Shown one piece after another: positions 10,301 to 24,211 of a stretch of DNA of 64,000 nt. The stretch is from Acestrorhynchus altus. Taxonomy: Eukaryota; Chordata; Actinopteri; Characiformes; Acestrorhynchidae. The DNA lies in assembly GCA_034509495.1 (NCBI GenBank), contig JAVGWO010000026.1, forward strand, positions 1,925,409-1,989,408. The letters run 5' to 3'. Position numbers and translations under genes: made by a program. How positions within the stretch are numbered: position 1 is the first letter of the stretch; every line of letters starts with the position of its first letter. The notes beneath the pieces are model-generated. The model made no database searches and was not told the origin of the DNA. It saw only the letters and a program-made list of their open reading frames with translations.

Positions 10301-13300
10301 TGGAAGCAGTCACTATTTCTCACTGTGATGGTTTGAGCTTCTTTAACATGCATAGGCACAGCAAAGAGAAAAGCCCTACTGCGAGATCTCGTAAGGCTTT
10401 AGTACAACAAAACAAAACAACTGCCACAACTGTGTGTATTGGGGGTTAAGTAATTTAACACACTTTGTTTCTCTTCACCTTATTTACCTTGGATACCTTA
10501 GGTTCTTCTTTCACAAATGTGCTGTTGTTGGTAATTATAGTTTTTCTTTTGAAGAATGTGGCCTGACAGAAATGGGTGTTTTGTTGTTTGTACAAAGTAA
10601 GAAAATGTGGGTTGGTGGTGGGTTGCATAGAGCTCCGCAACTGGTTCTTGAGGAAGCGAGCTATTTCCATCTTGGTCACTTTAACCCCTTTTTGATGGGA
10701 TGCCATAGCTTTGTTGAGTGCAAAAACGAGTCAGGCAAAATAGGTGAAAGTAGGTGAAAATGCAAATTTAGGCTAAGTTATTATTGACAAAATTATTGCG
10801 CAATAATATACAATTGGGATAATATTGTACAGCATCTGATGTTAATTTTACAGCGTGACCTTTTACTTGCAGCCACCTGCTGCCTGTTTTGTTGTATCTC
10901 AGTGGAAAATGACAGCGAATTAAAAGAGAATGTTACTTATGGAACAATTGATATGTTCAATAAGAGTATTTTTGAATTATATATGTTTTTTTTTTCTCTA
11001 CTATCTAGAGAAGGCTTTCTCACTTTCTTGTAACCAGCCGTTAGGGGTGTAGTTTGTGCACTGGTGCCGGTCCCAAACCTGGATAAATGGTCAGGGTTGT
11101 GTCAGGAAGGGCATCCTGCGTAAAACTTGTGCCAAAACTATAATGTGGATCACAAATATGATGATCCGATGTGCCGACCCCTAAAGGGAGCAGCCGAAAG
11201 AAGAAGGAAATATAGTTATATGTATAGTAAACATAAAACTGAAGAAATTTCTTTTAAACATCATTTGTAAAATACAGATAATCGAAATGGAGGAAAAATT
11301 TGTACACCTTCACATTGATTTACTACTTAAAATGAGTAAAAATATAATCAGGTGCAGATGATTTAGAATGTTGTAAGAGAACTTTGGAGATGTCTTGCTT
11401 ATTTAAACCTAATTAGTTTGGTTTGCTCTTGATTGTTAAATGAGTGGGATCACCACAGATAGATGTAAAAGCTCTGTGAGCCTGTCTGTACGTGCGTATG
11501 AGTCTGGGAAGTGATTTACAAAGATTTCCAAACAATTAGAAGTCAGCCGTTAAGCTGTCCACTAAATAATTTGTGAAACAGCGGTCAACACAGCCAGGTC
11601 AGGCTGTCATAGCAAGTTCATCCCAGACCACAAGTTGTGTAAATAAAAGACCCCAACAGGCCTATAGGTAGCTGTAGTTAATGTGAAAATGCATGCATCT
11701 ACCATCAGAAAACCAAACACAGAATTTAAATACAAGAACCTCATCATTTTTGCATGACTGTATGTAGTTACTTATTTGAAGTATTCAGTGTTGCCTCAAC
11801 TTGAGAACCTGACTTGACGACCTAGCACTGTAAATTGCTATGTATATCAGCATCTGTTAAAAATGTAAACATACTTTCCACAGCCATGTGTGTAGCGTAC
11901 AATCTGTTCTTGTGAAAGCTGAATGTCGGCTATTTTGCTGCTGCTTAACACCCAAAGGGGGAAACTTTCTGGAATTTACACTGTTTTTTGTCATATACCT
12001 TCATCACGAGGTGCAGTGTGTAAAACAAGCTGAAGAACTTCAGTAGCTTTGGTGTTGGATGCTAGATTGGATCCAAGATCGGATCCTATGAGGAATCATC
12101 TGCTTGTATGCAAGATATTTTCTCCCTTGTAAGTAAAGCACCGTATATTGCCACTGCAATGTGTGCATGTGCAGTCGTTACATCACAGGACGTGCTGTCG
12201 CACAAGACAATCCATACACATCATGCTACAACTTCACTGATACAAATAAATTGCACTGTCCTCATTTTGACATATCTACCCATATACTTTGAGACACAAA
12301 GTGTATTATGACATGTTGGATCATTGACTTCTGGAAAAATCTGATGTATATTTCTGTATTTTTTTTATTGCACTATATCTTCTTCTTCTCCTCCTCCTTC
12401 TCCTTCTTCTCCTCCTCCTCCTCCTCTTCCTCCTCCTGGCTGCTCCCTTTAGGGTTCACCACAGAGGATCATTTGTGATCCGCATTGTAGTTTTGGCAAA
12501 AGTCTTTCTCCGGATGTCCTTCCTGATGCAACCGAAAACCAAAATATTGCACTGTCATTATTTTCTGATATTGTCTAGCACTAGTGCCAGTATTACTTGT
12601 CAAAGGGATACATAGGTGCACATCAAGAAAATAGTTGCAATGCTATTTGGAAGGAAGGTAAATGTTCTAGGAACAATAATTGATGCATTTTAACTGATAT
12701 CTGATATGGGAAATGTTTATACTTTATGAGCTATAGTGTCTCACTCAGTTCATGCACATTTTGCAATGGGGTGTTGCTAGTGCATCCATTAGCATCCGCA
12801 TACATTTTCAATCAGAGATAGGTCTGGTGAACTGACAGCCTGTGGCAGAGTATGTTTGTCTTTTAAAGCAACCTCTTGAGATGACAGAAGTATGCGTACA
12901 GGTGTTATCCTGTTGGTGTAGCATACCAGAGTGTGCATTCAGAAAATGTAGGGCCACTGGTTGCAGGACCTCATTACGTAATGTTGGGCTGTCAAAATAC
13001 CTGTGATAAAGACAAAAGGTGATCTGGATGAAATTGCTCCCCACACCATGACCCCAAGCCTTCTAGATGTGTGATGTTTGACAACAAATTTGATGTTTGA
13101 CAACAAATGATCTTGGTGCTGACCACGGTGCCTCCACATATGGATTTGTTGGTTGTCGTCACCTGGACAAAAAGTGCGACTCATCACTCACAATGACCCA
13201 CTGCCATTGACGGACTCTGTGACAGTTTTGCAGGACATCATTGCAATAGTGCATCAGTTTAGTCCTTCTGGGTGCAAATATATTTTTAGATCAGGAGTGT

Positions 13301-16300
13301 ATATTTAACTCTGGGGAGTAAATGTCATTAGCCAAGTTTGCTGTGCAACTACAAAAGCCAGTAATCACCCTGAAGCCATCAAAGTGTGTGTCTGAATTTG
13401 TTGATATCTAATTACATCACTCAATCAAATTGGCGTTATTCCAGTTGCACAATGATATGAGAAATCAAAGTTCTCTAAACCTGATCTCTTATGTTTCATC
13501 TTCTGGTATCACAGGGAAATATATTCTCAAGCTCTTTGTTCCACATAGATGAGTTGATTTGTCTCAGTTTGAACACAGGACTGAGTGGGCTTCTTAACCT
13601 GAAAAACAAAAAAACACTTTGTGTTGTAAAGAGCAATTTTTAAGTGGTTTATTCACCTCTATGAAATAGTTTGAATGAAAATAAACTGGTTAGATGGACG
13701 AAAGGAATTTCAGATCTACAGTGTAAAAGCAGTCCCTCTTGTTTGACACAGCACGATTGTCTGATCACCACTGTCAGTCGAGGGCGGTGCTGAATGCAAC
13801 GTTAACTTTTTTAGGCAAACTTGGTAAAGCATGTTTCTTTAAGGAGTCTACCAGATTTGATAGTTGAAGATTAAGCACAAACTGTGAGAGCTCAATGTGT
13901 TGTTAGTTGTCTTTGCTAGTGCTGGAGATACTCTCTGTACTGGGATTGTGATGGACTTGAGGGATTTCTACTTAGTGATGTTAAAAGCTTTTACTTTGCT
14001 TTCATGTGAGACATGTTGCTTTTATACATTCTACAGATATGAGTTTGAGCCAGAAATGGGAAAAACCACCAGATTGCTGACATTGTATCTGAAGATAGCA
14101 GATTTCAGCTCTGGCTTTATTGGGTTTCTGCAGCTGTGAGTGAGGGTCATATTACTGTCTAGTGGTTGAAGAAAGAACTGCAGATTTTGGTGAATTTGAG
14201 CAATGCTACAGGTATATCTTACGATCTGATCGGCTGATCCCATAGTTGGGCATAAAATAGGCAGATACAGAACAACACTTCTGTTTATAGTAATTACATT
14301 TTTTTCACAACTGCATTGAAGTATGTACAATCAAATTGAGAAATTACACATTCACAACTTTTGTAAAATTGGCTGAATTGTAGGGAATAGGGTCCTGTGA
14401 TCTCTGAAGTGATGCTTTTTTGATGACTATTTTGAAGTGGGGAAAGCACTAGCATATCTCAATGGGGAAAAATAAAATGAGTGCTGCAGATTATGGTGTT
14501 ATCTTTTTTTTTTTTTTTAAAAAAAAGATGGGACAGAGAGAATTTCTTCCCCGCTTTGTGTGCCTTCCTCTAACATCAGCGGAAGATGGAACACAGAGGA
14601 AATAAAGCATAAAGGCGACTGAGGACCAGAAATGAAAGCAGTTCTTTTTTGTCTCATTGCAACGATGTGTAAAAAACAGATGGAAGCACAGATATGACAC
14701 AGACCACGTATCAGAAATACCGTCTGTCTCTAGCATCTCCCTTCCACTTCTGTTCCTCTACAAGTGGATCACAGGGGGACTAAATTTCAGGGGAGATTTT
14801 TTTTTCTTCTCCGCCATCCTCATTCTGTGTCTTTAGAAAGCAGTTGCCTCTGTTATTTTGAAAGGCTTCTGATAGTACTCTATTACGTCTACAGCTGAGT
14901 GTTTCAAATATGCAACTGCTGTTCAGATGACTCTTGGTACAGGTGGTGTTAAGAAGAACACACCTTACTCTATGAAAGAAGTCATTTCACAGCCGAAGAA
15001 CAGGAGGTGGCCAGTGACTCATCTGGAACTTGGTAGTCGTGCGGACCTTACATGACAGGGTTGACAATGTCCATGCAAGGCCTGACCCCACATACTTTGA
15101 CCGTTTGTTCCTCTAGTGTGTATGAGTCATCGTTTCAATTCATTTCAAAATGAGAGGGAATGGGTCATTGTGGGTGCAAGGCCTTAAGGTTACATACTGA
15201 GGCGCCAGCCATGGAGATTTTCATCCTCTGCCTTTTGAAGTTGTCTCTGTAATACTCCCTTTAGTTTCTTCATTGAAAAGGGGTCACTTTTCTTACAAGG
15301 GTATAATGTGACTGCCATTTTCCTATGGTTAGGGTAAGGGTTAGGTTTGGTTTAGGGGAAGGTATAGGATCAAGTACAATTACAACAGTTGCTTTGTACC
15401 AACATTTCAGATAATTTCCTTTCTGCTTGTCTGGGATAAGTCAGTAATTTTTGCATATACACAAGGGTCGATTTAACCCTTGAGTATTACGGAGACAACT
15501 TCAAGAGGCAGTGGATGAAAATCTCTGGAAATCAACATTTTAGAACACATTGTACGACTCCTGAAATGCTCTTAATCGCATGTGTACAGATTGCTTTTGA
15601 CAGTAGACTGGCCTGGAACAGTGCCATATACATACTGCAGGCATATACATACGAATGGACACATTAGCCTGCTTGCAGCATCGTAAAGATTTACACGTCT
15701 CCTATAGACCAGCTAGAGATTTGTCTACTCGTTTACACTTGTCCATACTTGGCATTTTGGGATATTGATAAAGTCTCAGTTACAAGCATGTACAATTTGT
15801 TCTGTTAGTGTTTCACAGAAACTTTCAGGGCTGGTGGGTTTGCCAAATTCTGTGATGATAAATTCACTAAAAATAAAAACTTGTATGTCAATTTTATGGT
15901 TATTAAATATATCCAGCTTTGCAAAGTGACCTCAAAAGCATCGATCTTTGGGTTTGAGGGACACTGAGAACAGTAGCAAAAGAAATGTGTGAATGATGGT
16001 GATGAAAAATTGTGACATTCATACTTACCAGAGGTGCTATTTGATGACACTTGCATTTTTACACTAAAATAACAGTTGTAGAAATTATCCAGAAGTGAAT
16101 CTTTGTGGAATGGAAAAGCAAATAGATGTAGTATCCTGGTCTTGTTCACACTTTTTATTATGCTGTGAAATTGGATCAGTTACATTCAAATGAAATGATT
16201 CAGTTCAATTTGTCTCTTTGTAAGCACTGTAATTGCATCTGCATTATCAGTGTTGTCGTTTTCTTCTTTTCCTCTGAGATGGTATTTCTCACTGTCTGGA

Positions 16301-19300
16301 CCACAACTGGCTCACTTTCTGAAACCTGACGTCTGTGTGTGATGGTCAGCTGAAACAAGTCCTGTGTATGCTAAAACTGTGTGTACATAACACCCAAAAC
16401 AAAGAGGAAAGAACTCTCGCTACAGCACGAGGCAGACGAGTAAAAAGACAATCTAGTCCCGCTGCCAGACATCTAAAAGGTCTCTCTCTCTCTCTGTCCT
16501 TCCTATTCTTCTTTTATGCAGTCTAGTGTGTGTAGGACAGACTGCAAGCATACACTTAGAGATGATTGTGTGCATATGCATGCATGATTGTTTCAGGCGA
16601 GCAGCCAACAGCAAATCGGCTCTCCAGAAAGGTCCATATGGAGCTTCTATGCGCCCTGCTTGATGTTGGAAGTGGTCAGAAAGAGAGGGAGAGGGAGACG
16701 GATAGTTTTCTTTTGACTTTTCCCTGTCATTAAAATCTCCCGTCTACAGCTACGGAGCTGATGCCGTGGGTCCGACCATATGTGCCTAGCATGGGCGACC
16801 CAAGTCGACCCAGCCTTACTAGCAAAACAGAACCACCCGAGCCTATCCCTTTTCCAGTGTGCTCCACCCTTCTTCTGTTGGTGCAGTGGTGGGGGGCATT
16901 TAAGGCCAGAAATAAGAGCCACGTCTCAATGAGCCCTTTACTCCCCAAAATAGGGCACTCTATTTACTTATGTCCTACTCTTTGCTTATGTACTTTTGCC
17001 TACTCATACTTCTATACATTCTAGAAGCTGCAGTCTGTAGAGCTCTGAAATGATCTGACCTTCAGTAAAACCATGCCTCAAATACTCCTCTGTCCTCCAT
17101 TTTCCTGGAGACCAGTTTTTGTGCAGTCATTCTAGACAGGCCATGCTAGAGAAGGTGTCAGAGTAGCTCTAGTATAAGTCTAGCATAAATGCATGTAGAA
17201 ACTGACCTAATTTAGTCAGAGCCCAACAAAAAGGATGTAGGAGGAGTTGGCTTAGTGATAGTCTAAGGTAGTGTTTCTCAACCATGGTTCTGGGGACACC
17301 CCTGTTCTCCATGCTTTAGCTTTAACACACCTCATGCAACATAAACTGAAGGGCTTGGTAATGAGATGGGCCAAGTTTGCCAAAAAGCATCTTATAATGT
17401 CTTAACTGGGAGAGAGAGAGTGCTCAATGTGATGTTCACTTCACAATCTAAGCATCATCTTTGGGCTAAGAAGCTTTTGGAAAACCCACCCCTGAGTAAT
17501 GGGAGCAGGGAAAGTAGTGTAAGGGTGCATCCAGGGCCAGGATTGAGATGCACTGGTCTGACGAACAGGTCTACCAAATTATATTTTTCTTTGACTCTCT
17601 ACTGGTTTTCTTGGCACCTTGGACATCTGACTTTCTTCTCATTGGTTAATTGGTTAATGCACATTTCCTCTGAGGTTGGCAAATTGCTGGTTGGCACGGT
17701 GGTTGGCACAGTAATGTTGCCGTGAATGCCAAACCACTTTCTTTCCTGCTAGCTTTCACTCCATGGGTTACATGGAAGTGGTTTGTTTTACTGTTTGAAG
17801 CATGCATGCCTTTTGTTCCCTGTAAAGAATAAAAGTTTTTAAAATGCTGTTGGGTCTGTGGTTGAGGTCTTCATGAGGGCTGGACATTTTGGCCTGAAGT
17901 GAGAACAGAAGGAGCAGTCTACTAAGTAGTATGATGGTGTTGCTTTGTGGCCAGTTCTACTGAGCCTTGTTGGGTTGGTAGAAACACACTTTAGAAAGAC
18001 AAGTTCTTCAAAGGATTTCTGTGGTTCTGTGTAGGGTGGAAACCACTCAGAGAAGTAGTTGTATTTTAAAATGGTGCTTAGCCTTTTTTGTTGACAGATC
18101 TTCATAGCTGTCAGGGACCCCTGGATGTAGCAGTGGGCAAACTGGTAAAAATATATAATTTTCTTGTTACACAGTATTTGTCAAAATGTTTTGACATGGA
18201 CAAACTTTTTTAGTAATATTCTCTTTAAGTCTATTTTCTTGTGAGATTCTCTTCTTAGTGTTTCTCTAAAGATTCTACTTCAGATCACACAGTGACAAAG
18301 CAAAATGTGGGCTGTCTGGGGATCCCTGAGGACCAGTCTGAGAACTACCATAGTGCTGCTGTTATGGGTGAACAAGACTCCTTTTAGGACTCTGTAGAAC
18401 CCATTTTTGTGTATGTCATTTGAAAATGTTCCTGGTGTATCTTTCCATTAGAGTAAACTGGAACCTTTCAGAGACCTTTTAGGTGATTTTCAAGTCCATT
18501 TTAATAACTTTTTATATAAAATTTTGTAATAAAAGCAATAATAAAATCTAAACTGCATTAAAAAAAAGTCAGGTTCTTAAGCTTCTAGTGCACTTTTGTT
18601 GTTCGGTGACATCAGGAAGATGGGATTTCTCAATAAGCCACCACTGTAAATGTAGCCGTAGCAGTTAGCTCTTAGAAATCCATCTTGGTGCCTGCAGGCA
18701 CCTGACAGACAGGACATGTTTCTACCTTAGTACAGCCTGACACACTGTATTTCACACTTTCACACTGAATGCACACACACACATAACATACACACACAAA
18801 CTGCTTTTTTTCTTTGCCTTCAGTGACCTTTTCCTTTTAGCCTTGAACCATACAGTATATCCACTGTGTGAATGATCCTGTCACAGTAATCACAGTTGTT
18901 TAGGCAGTGAAGAAACCCCCCCAGGGCTCTGAAATACTACCCCTGCTTCTAATCCACTCCTGTCTGATTTTGATACTGTCACTGACTAAAGCCCCTGGGT
19001 GATCTGCACTGACTGTTTTGCAATAGGAATGCTGAAAGATGTGTGGAGGTGTAAGACACACTGCACATGTCTTTCCCTTCGTGTACAGTGTTCACCTCTG
19101 ACTCATTGATGAATACCATCTATCTGTTTGTCATCAACAAGGATAAAAGCAACGGGACACCGTAGAACATGGTGCCAAGAGAGGAGAAACAGAGGAGGTA
19201 GTGATGAGATGGGTAGACCTCTCTGCTCGAATGTAGATATTATGATGCAGTAGAGATCTATTCAGATACTCTGAGACAAAACTCCAGACTAGATCAGTTT

Positions 19301-22300
19301 ACGTGACCGCACTGACATCTTTTTCTGGATCCTTCTGTTTGATTGTTTTTCAGAGTCTGAGTATGGTGTCAGTGTCATGTTTCAAACAGAAGTCACTGTT
19401 TCAGTTTGGTTGTGCGTTTTATGGGTCAAAAATGTGGCACATTCCTCCTCGCAGATTGTACTTGCTCAGTGATTTTCAGTTACCCTTTTTGTTAGGAATT
19501 TGTCAGGTGAAAGAGGGCCAGAGCAATGGTCAGGGCCTTCTTCACTAATATCTTGCTAAGAATTTTCTTAAATTTGTTCTTGAGAAAAGTCTAGAAATCT
19601 AGTAGTGTATACTGGGCGACTCCGAACAGGTCCCGTCAATAGCCAAAGAAAACTGAGCACAAAAAATAAAACCAGCCGTGTGTTCACATTTCATTTTCTG
19701 GATGGCGTTTGGTTTGGTTCAGAAGCAGGTTGAAGTTGTTTAGTATGTGATGGCTGTTTGTTTCTTTCACCTTAAAAATCAGCATGTGAGAAGTCTTGAA
19801 AGTCGTGTAGTGTACAGGACCCTTAACTGATATCTATCGTTTTATTGTGAATTCACTGTAAGCTGGCAGAGGAAAAACATATCTTTCCCTTCCTGGAGAG
19901 ATTTTTCAGTCTATTTGAGTTGTTTTTATTTTTCTTCGGTTGGATTTAGTTTGGGTGGGATTATATTTAACATATGTGACCTCAGATTGGCTAAAGAAAC
20001 AATCAGGCTCTTACCAGTATGTTTGTGCCTTCCTGTGCACTCAGCTTCTGGGCAAGCTTCAAATGGGATACATCCCAATTGTGTACTGCACACTAATACT
20101 ATAAGTTATAGACTCCATGCGTGGTTAAGTTCTGTGCCCCAAACACACTCCAGTGATATCAGTCTGTCACTATTCCCTAAAACAGCATGGAAATGTTGTG
20201 TTTTGAACATTTCCACAAACACTGCCTCACTAATGAGGCTCCAGATTCTTCCTGGAATTTGTTCCATCTCACATGCCACAGAACTCAAGACAGAATGTAA
20301 TTGGCGCACTATTGTAAGGTGGAAAATCAGCTTCATGCTGCCTGATATGCACATTGCAAACTTTTGGTTTTGTTTATTTGTTTCGAATTGGATTTGAAAA
20401 GATTTATATCAGTCATGTCCAGTGAAAACACCAGTCACAATCATGAAATGTGCCTGTTAATGCATGTAGAAAACAGCTACTGCCAGTCATTCAGTGATGT
20501 GACACACTCTCACAGTTCTGATTTGGGCTACTCGATGCAATTTGAATTATAAATGAACTTAAAAAATAAATGACAACCAGTAGACAGAGGTTTTAAAAAT
20601 GAAGAAAACACCAGTGAACTAGGGAGGAATTTGAGATTGATTTGGTGTAGAGTTAAGGACAACCAAAACCCATTTATCATTCTTAGAAAAAAGTAAAAGC
20701 AGAAACTTTTAACTGCTGTATTATGGCTCCAGGTATTTGCTTGTGTAGATTAACTTTGCCCCAAGTGTTGCTATACCATGTCCACATTTTCCATTTTCTG
20801 TGGAAATCAAGATTCAGTTGATGGTGAACCAAAATTGCTCCATGTTTACCTAAATGTAGGGAGCTAGGTTGTGAAGCTCTAAAGCATTAGCACAATAGTC
20901 AACCAGCATCATCTTACCTTTTCGCCAATCTTCTCTCACAAAACTGTTTCTGCACATTTGACAGCACTTGACAGTGTTGTTGCTGTATTCTGCAGCAGTG
21001 GGTCTGGATGACGCAAGTCAGACCTGAATCCCAAATCGGCTGAAAGCCTTGTGAGTCATAACTCAGGTCTCAACTTGGTTCTGAGATGAATGAACTGCAG
21101 GCTGCTGTGTGTCATGAATTTAAGATCACAATTAATGAGGTCTTGCAATTTTGATAAATCTAATCAATATGATTTAGTCTCTGGAGTAATGTCTGTACTT
21201 TTGGGGAAGGCTTTATGCTAGAGGTCAGAATAATGTTGTGAAGGATTGATTGCATTCAGCCACAAAAGTGCACGAGCAATAGTAATCTAAGGTACTGATT
21301 CTGAATAATTAGCGTTGGTTCTCAAATACCACTCCACCTCACAGGTATTGGATGGTGCTCCATCACTCCACAAAACACAGCCTCACCACTCTACATCCCA
21401 ATGCAGAGGGGTTCATACTCCTCTGGCCAATGCTTGGGCATGAGGACCTTGGTGCTGCTAACCATAACACAAGGGTATCGAACCCACAACCTTGTGATTA
21501 ATACTGCAGTGCTCTAACAACTTAGGTCCCACCACTGATCCATTGCCACCTCAAACTGTTATCATTGTTCCCTTTTGCTCCCTTTTGATGATACTTGTTT
21601 TCAGACAGTGACCTGTAACCTTCACATAAGAATATATCAAATCCACAACCCTGTGATCAATAACCCGGTATGCCAGTGACTACCTGCTGCACCTTTGTTC
21701 TCCTTGTATGGGAGTGATGGACAGTGACCTATAACCTTTACATGTGGGTATCAAACCCACAGGACTGATCAATAATCAAACTTACGCACAGTTATGGGTA
21801 TCAAACCCACAACTTAATACTCTAATCACAGATTATGACTAGAGGTCACATACATGCTGCACGTGGCTTCTCTTATGTCTAAGAGTCTTGCATTCTGTTT
21901 CCTTCTCTGGACTTTATATTGGCTGCTCTGACCCACTTGATACATTAATTTATGAATTGCTTTGACATCCTTTATGAAGCGCAGTAACAGATTTAATTCC
22001 ACAGTGCACTCATGCAGATTACTTAACCCACACTTGCAATTAGCCTACCTGAAATTACGGCCACTTAAACAGTGTGATATCCTGCTTTAGAAACAGCTTG
22101 AGTTGTCTGCTTCATTCAAGTTTCCTTTTCTAAAGGACTGTTATGGCTGTTTTGTCAAGATCTAGTTCCTACCTAACATTTTCCATTAACATTCAGCCAT
22201 GTAAAGTTGCCATCAAACAATTCCTCTGAGGACTGACATGAACTCTGTATTGGTATAGGAAGTGCTCATCCTGCCAGAGCTTTGGCCAGTGAAATCATTA

Positions 22301-24126
22301 CATCATTTTAACTTCCTTTTGGAAAAGGGAGAGTGTTTCCCCTATTATCACTTAATATAGACACTCTGCTAGTCAACACCCATAATGGCTCTGAGACATG
22401 TGGCAGTTTAATGACCCCAGGTTAGGCATTCTCTTCTCTGCAGTGGAGATGAATATGGGATTGAAACTGATTACAGTTTACAAGCTGTAGGATTTACAAA
22501 CTTTGATTTATTCAGTCATTTTCTAGATTGAATCATTGTTTGCTCTGAATAGAATAGCATTGAATTAAGTTAATTCCATGTTCACCTATGATCATGCAGC
22601 TTTTCTGAACAACGTAAATGATGTTCACTTTTATAAAAGCAGGTTGTTGTACATTTTAAAATATTTATGGTTTTGTCTCCACTCTACCAGACTACAGTGC
22701 AATTCCCCGGAGTGACCGGGACTTTTCCCTCCTGTTGCTATGGGATGGAGTGGGAGGACAAAACAGAGGGAAGGAAGCAAAAATGGATAATGTGCAGAAA
22801 AACAGATTAAAACACAATTCCGACAGAGCTTCCCTTTCCTTTATTGAGCTCCTCTCAGAAGTTGTCAGGGGGCGGAAATGTCGCTGGCTGCCATTTGTCT
22901 GTAGCCATTTGTTTTTTGGGTTCCGTTTTTTCCCCTTTCCCTCTCAACTTTCCTTGCATTACCTCCATGACTGCGGAAGTGTCCAAGCAGAGAGAGAGGT
23001 CTCCTCACTGAACAAGGGAGTAACCGCACAGTAACTGTGTATCAGTTTACTATGCTAGATTCATGTTTTAATATCATTCTGTATTTTTAAAACAAAGTTG
23101 GAAAGGAGAGTCTCATAATTTTGCATGTTTTAATCAGGCTTAATTTTGGAGGTGGTAGAACTTTGCTGCATGACATGAACATGCTGGTAGGGTGTTGATT
23201 GTGGCTGTTTTTTGGATGTTAAAATAAGTACAAAGCTCATGGTCCATTTGACCTGGTCATGTTTTTACAATGTCATGTTTTTGTATTAAGATAAGTTTTC
23301 AGTTTACAGAAGTGTTGTATTTTTGCATCATGGTTGGAGTACTAACACTGTTTTTTTCAGCTCATTAGAACATATAATTTTTGAAGTTCAAATATAAATG
23401 AATAATATATAAAATTGTAATGGTAAAGAAAAATTCCCTACTGGTTGTGTGAATCATTGTGTCCAAATTATTGTGTCAGCTCCTTTTACCATGATGTTTG
23501 TCTGAAGCTCTTAACTGAAAGGGTTTCCCAGGAGGACAGTTGTGGTTTGTGTTGGACGGACACAAGTGGAGGCTGAGAAGGACATATGACCTCACTGAGC
23601 AAACAGGAAATGGCTCCAGCTGCCATCTTTGCATTTTTTTTCACTTTCTGATCAGCACCTTTAGGATGGGGGCTGGGGGTATTGTTTGTACAAGTTCATG
23701 TGAAGTTAAGACTCATTACTCCAATCACTTTTTGTCTTCAATTAACAACACAGATACCTCAATCACTAGATTACTCCTAAAATGGATGTACATCTCAATA
23801 TTTATTTCACTTTTACAACTATTACTTACCAGTTATTATTCTCATGTCATTGAATGCATGAGTGGTTTCCAGCTCATGTGCCTTATGATGCTGCCCCTCG
23901 CCTCTTATTTAGTGAGTGAATGTGAAGTATATTTTCCTGAGTCTGCCATAATTAAAATTATTGTAAAGGTCAAATAAACAGCCAGAACAGTGGTGCTGCA
24001 GGTAGTGCTTTGTCGCACAACTCCAGGGGCCTAAGGTTGTGGGTTTAATGTTGTGTAGTCCAGTTTCCTCTTGCCTTCAAAAATGCATGTGGTAGGTGAA
24101 ATGGCTATGCTAAATTGTTCCTAGGT

Positions 24127-24211
<85 letters not shown>

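Noticed and set aside
15325..15365. Interstitial telomere array
   Set aside because: Only a few imperfect TTAGGG-like units, inside a MITE. Not a tandem telomeric array.
19915..20397. 160-codon plus-strand open frame in intron 1
   Set aside because: It starts at a non-ATG codon, shows no recognisable domain, and has no splice or Kozak support. It is compatible with chance.
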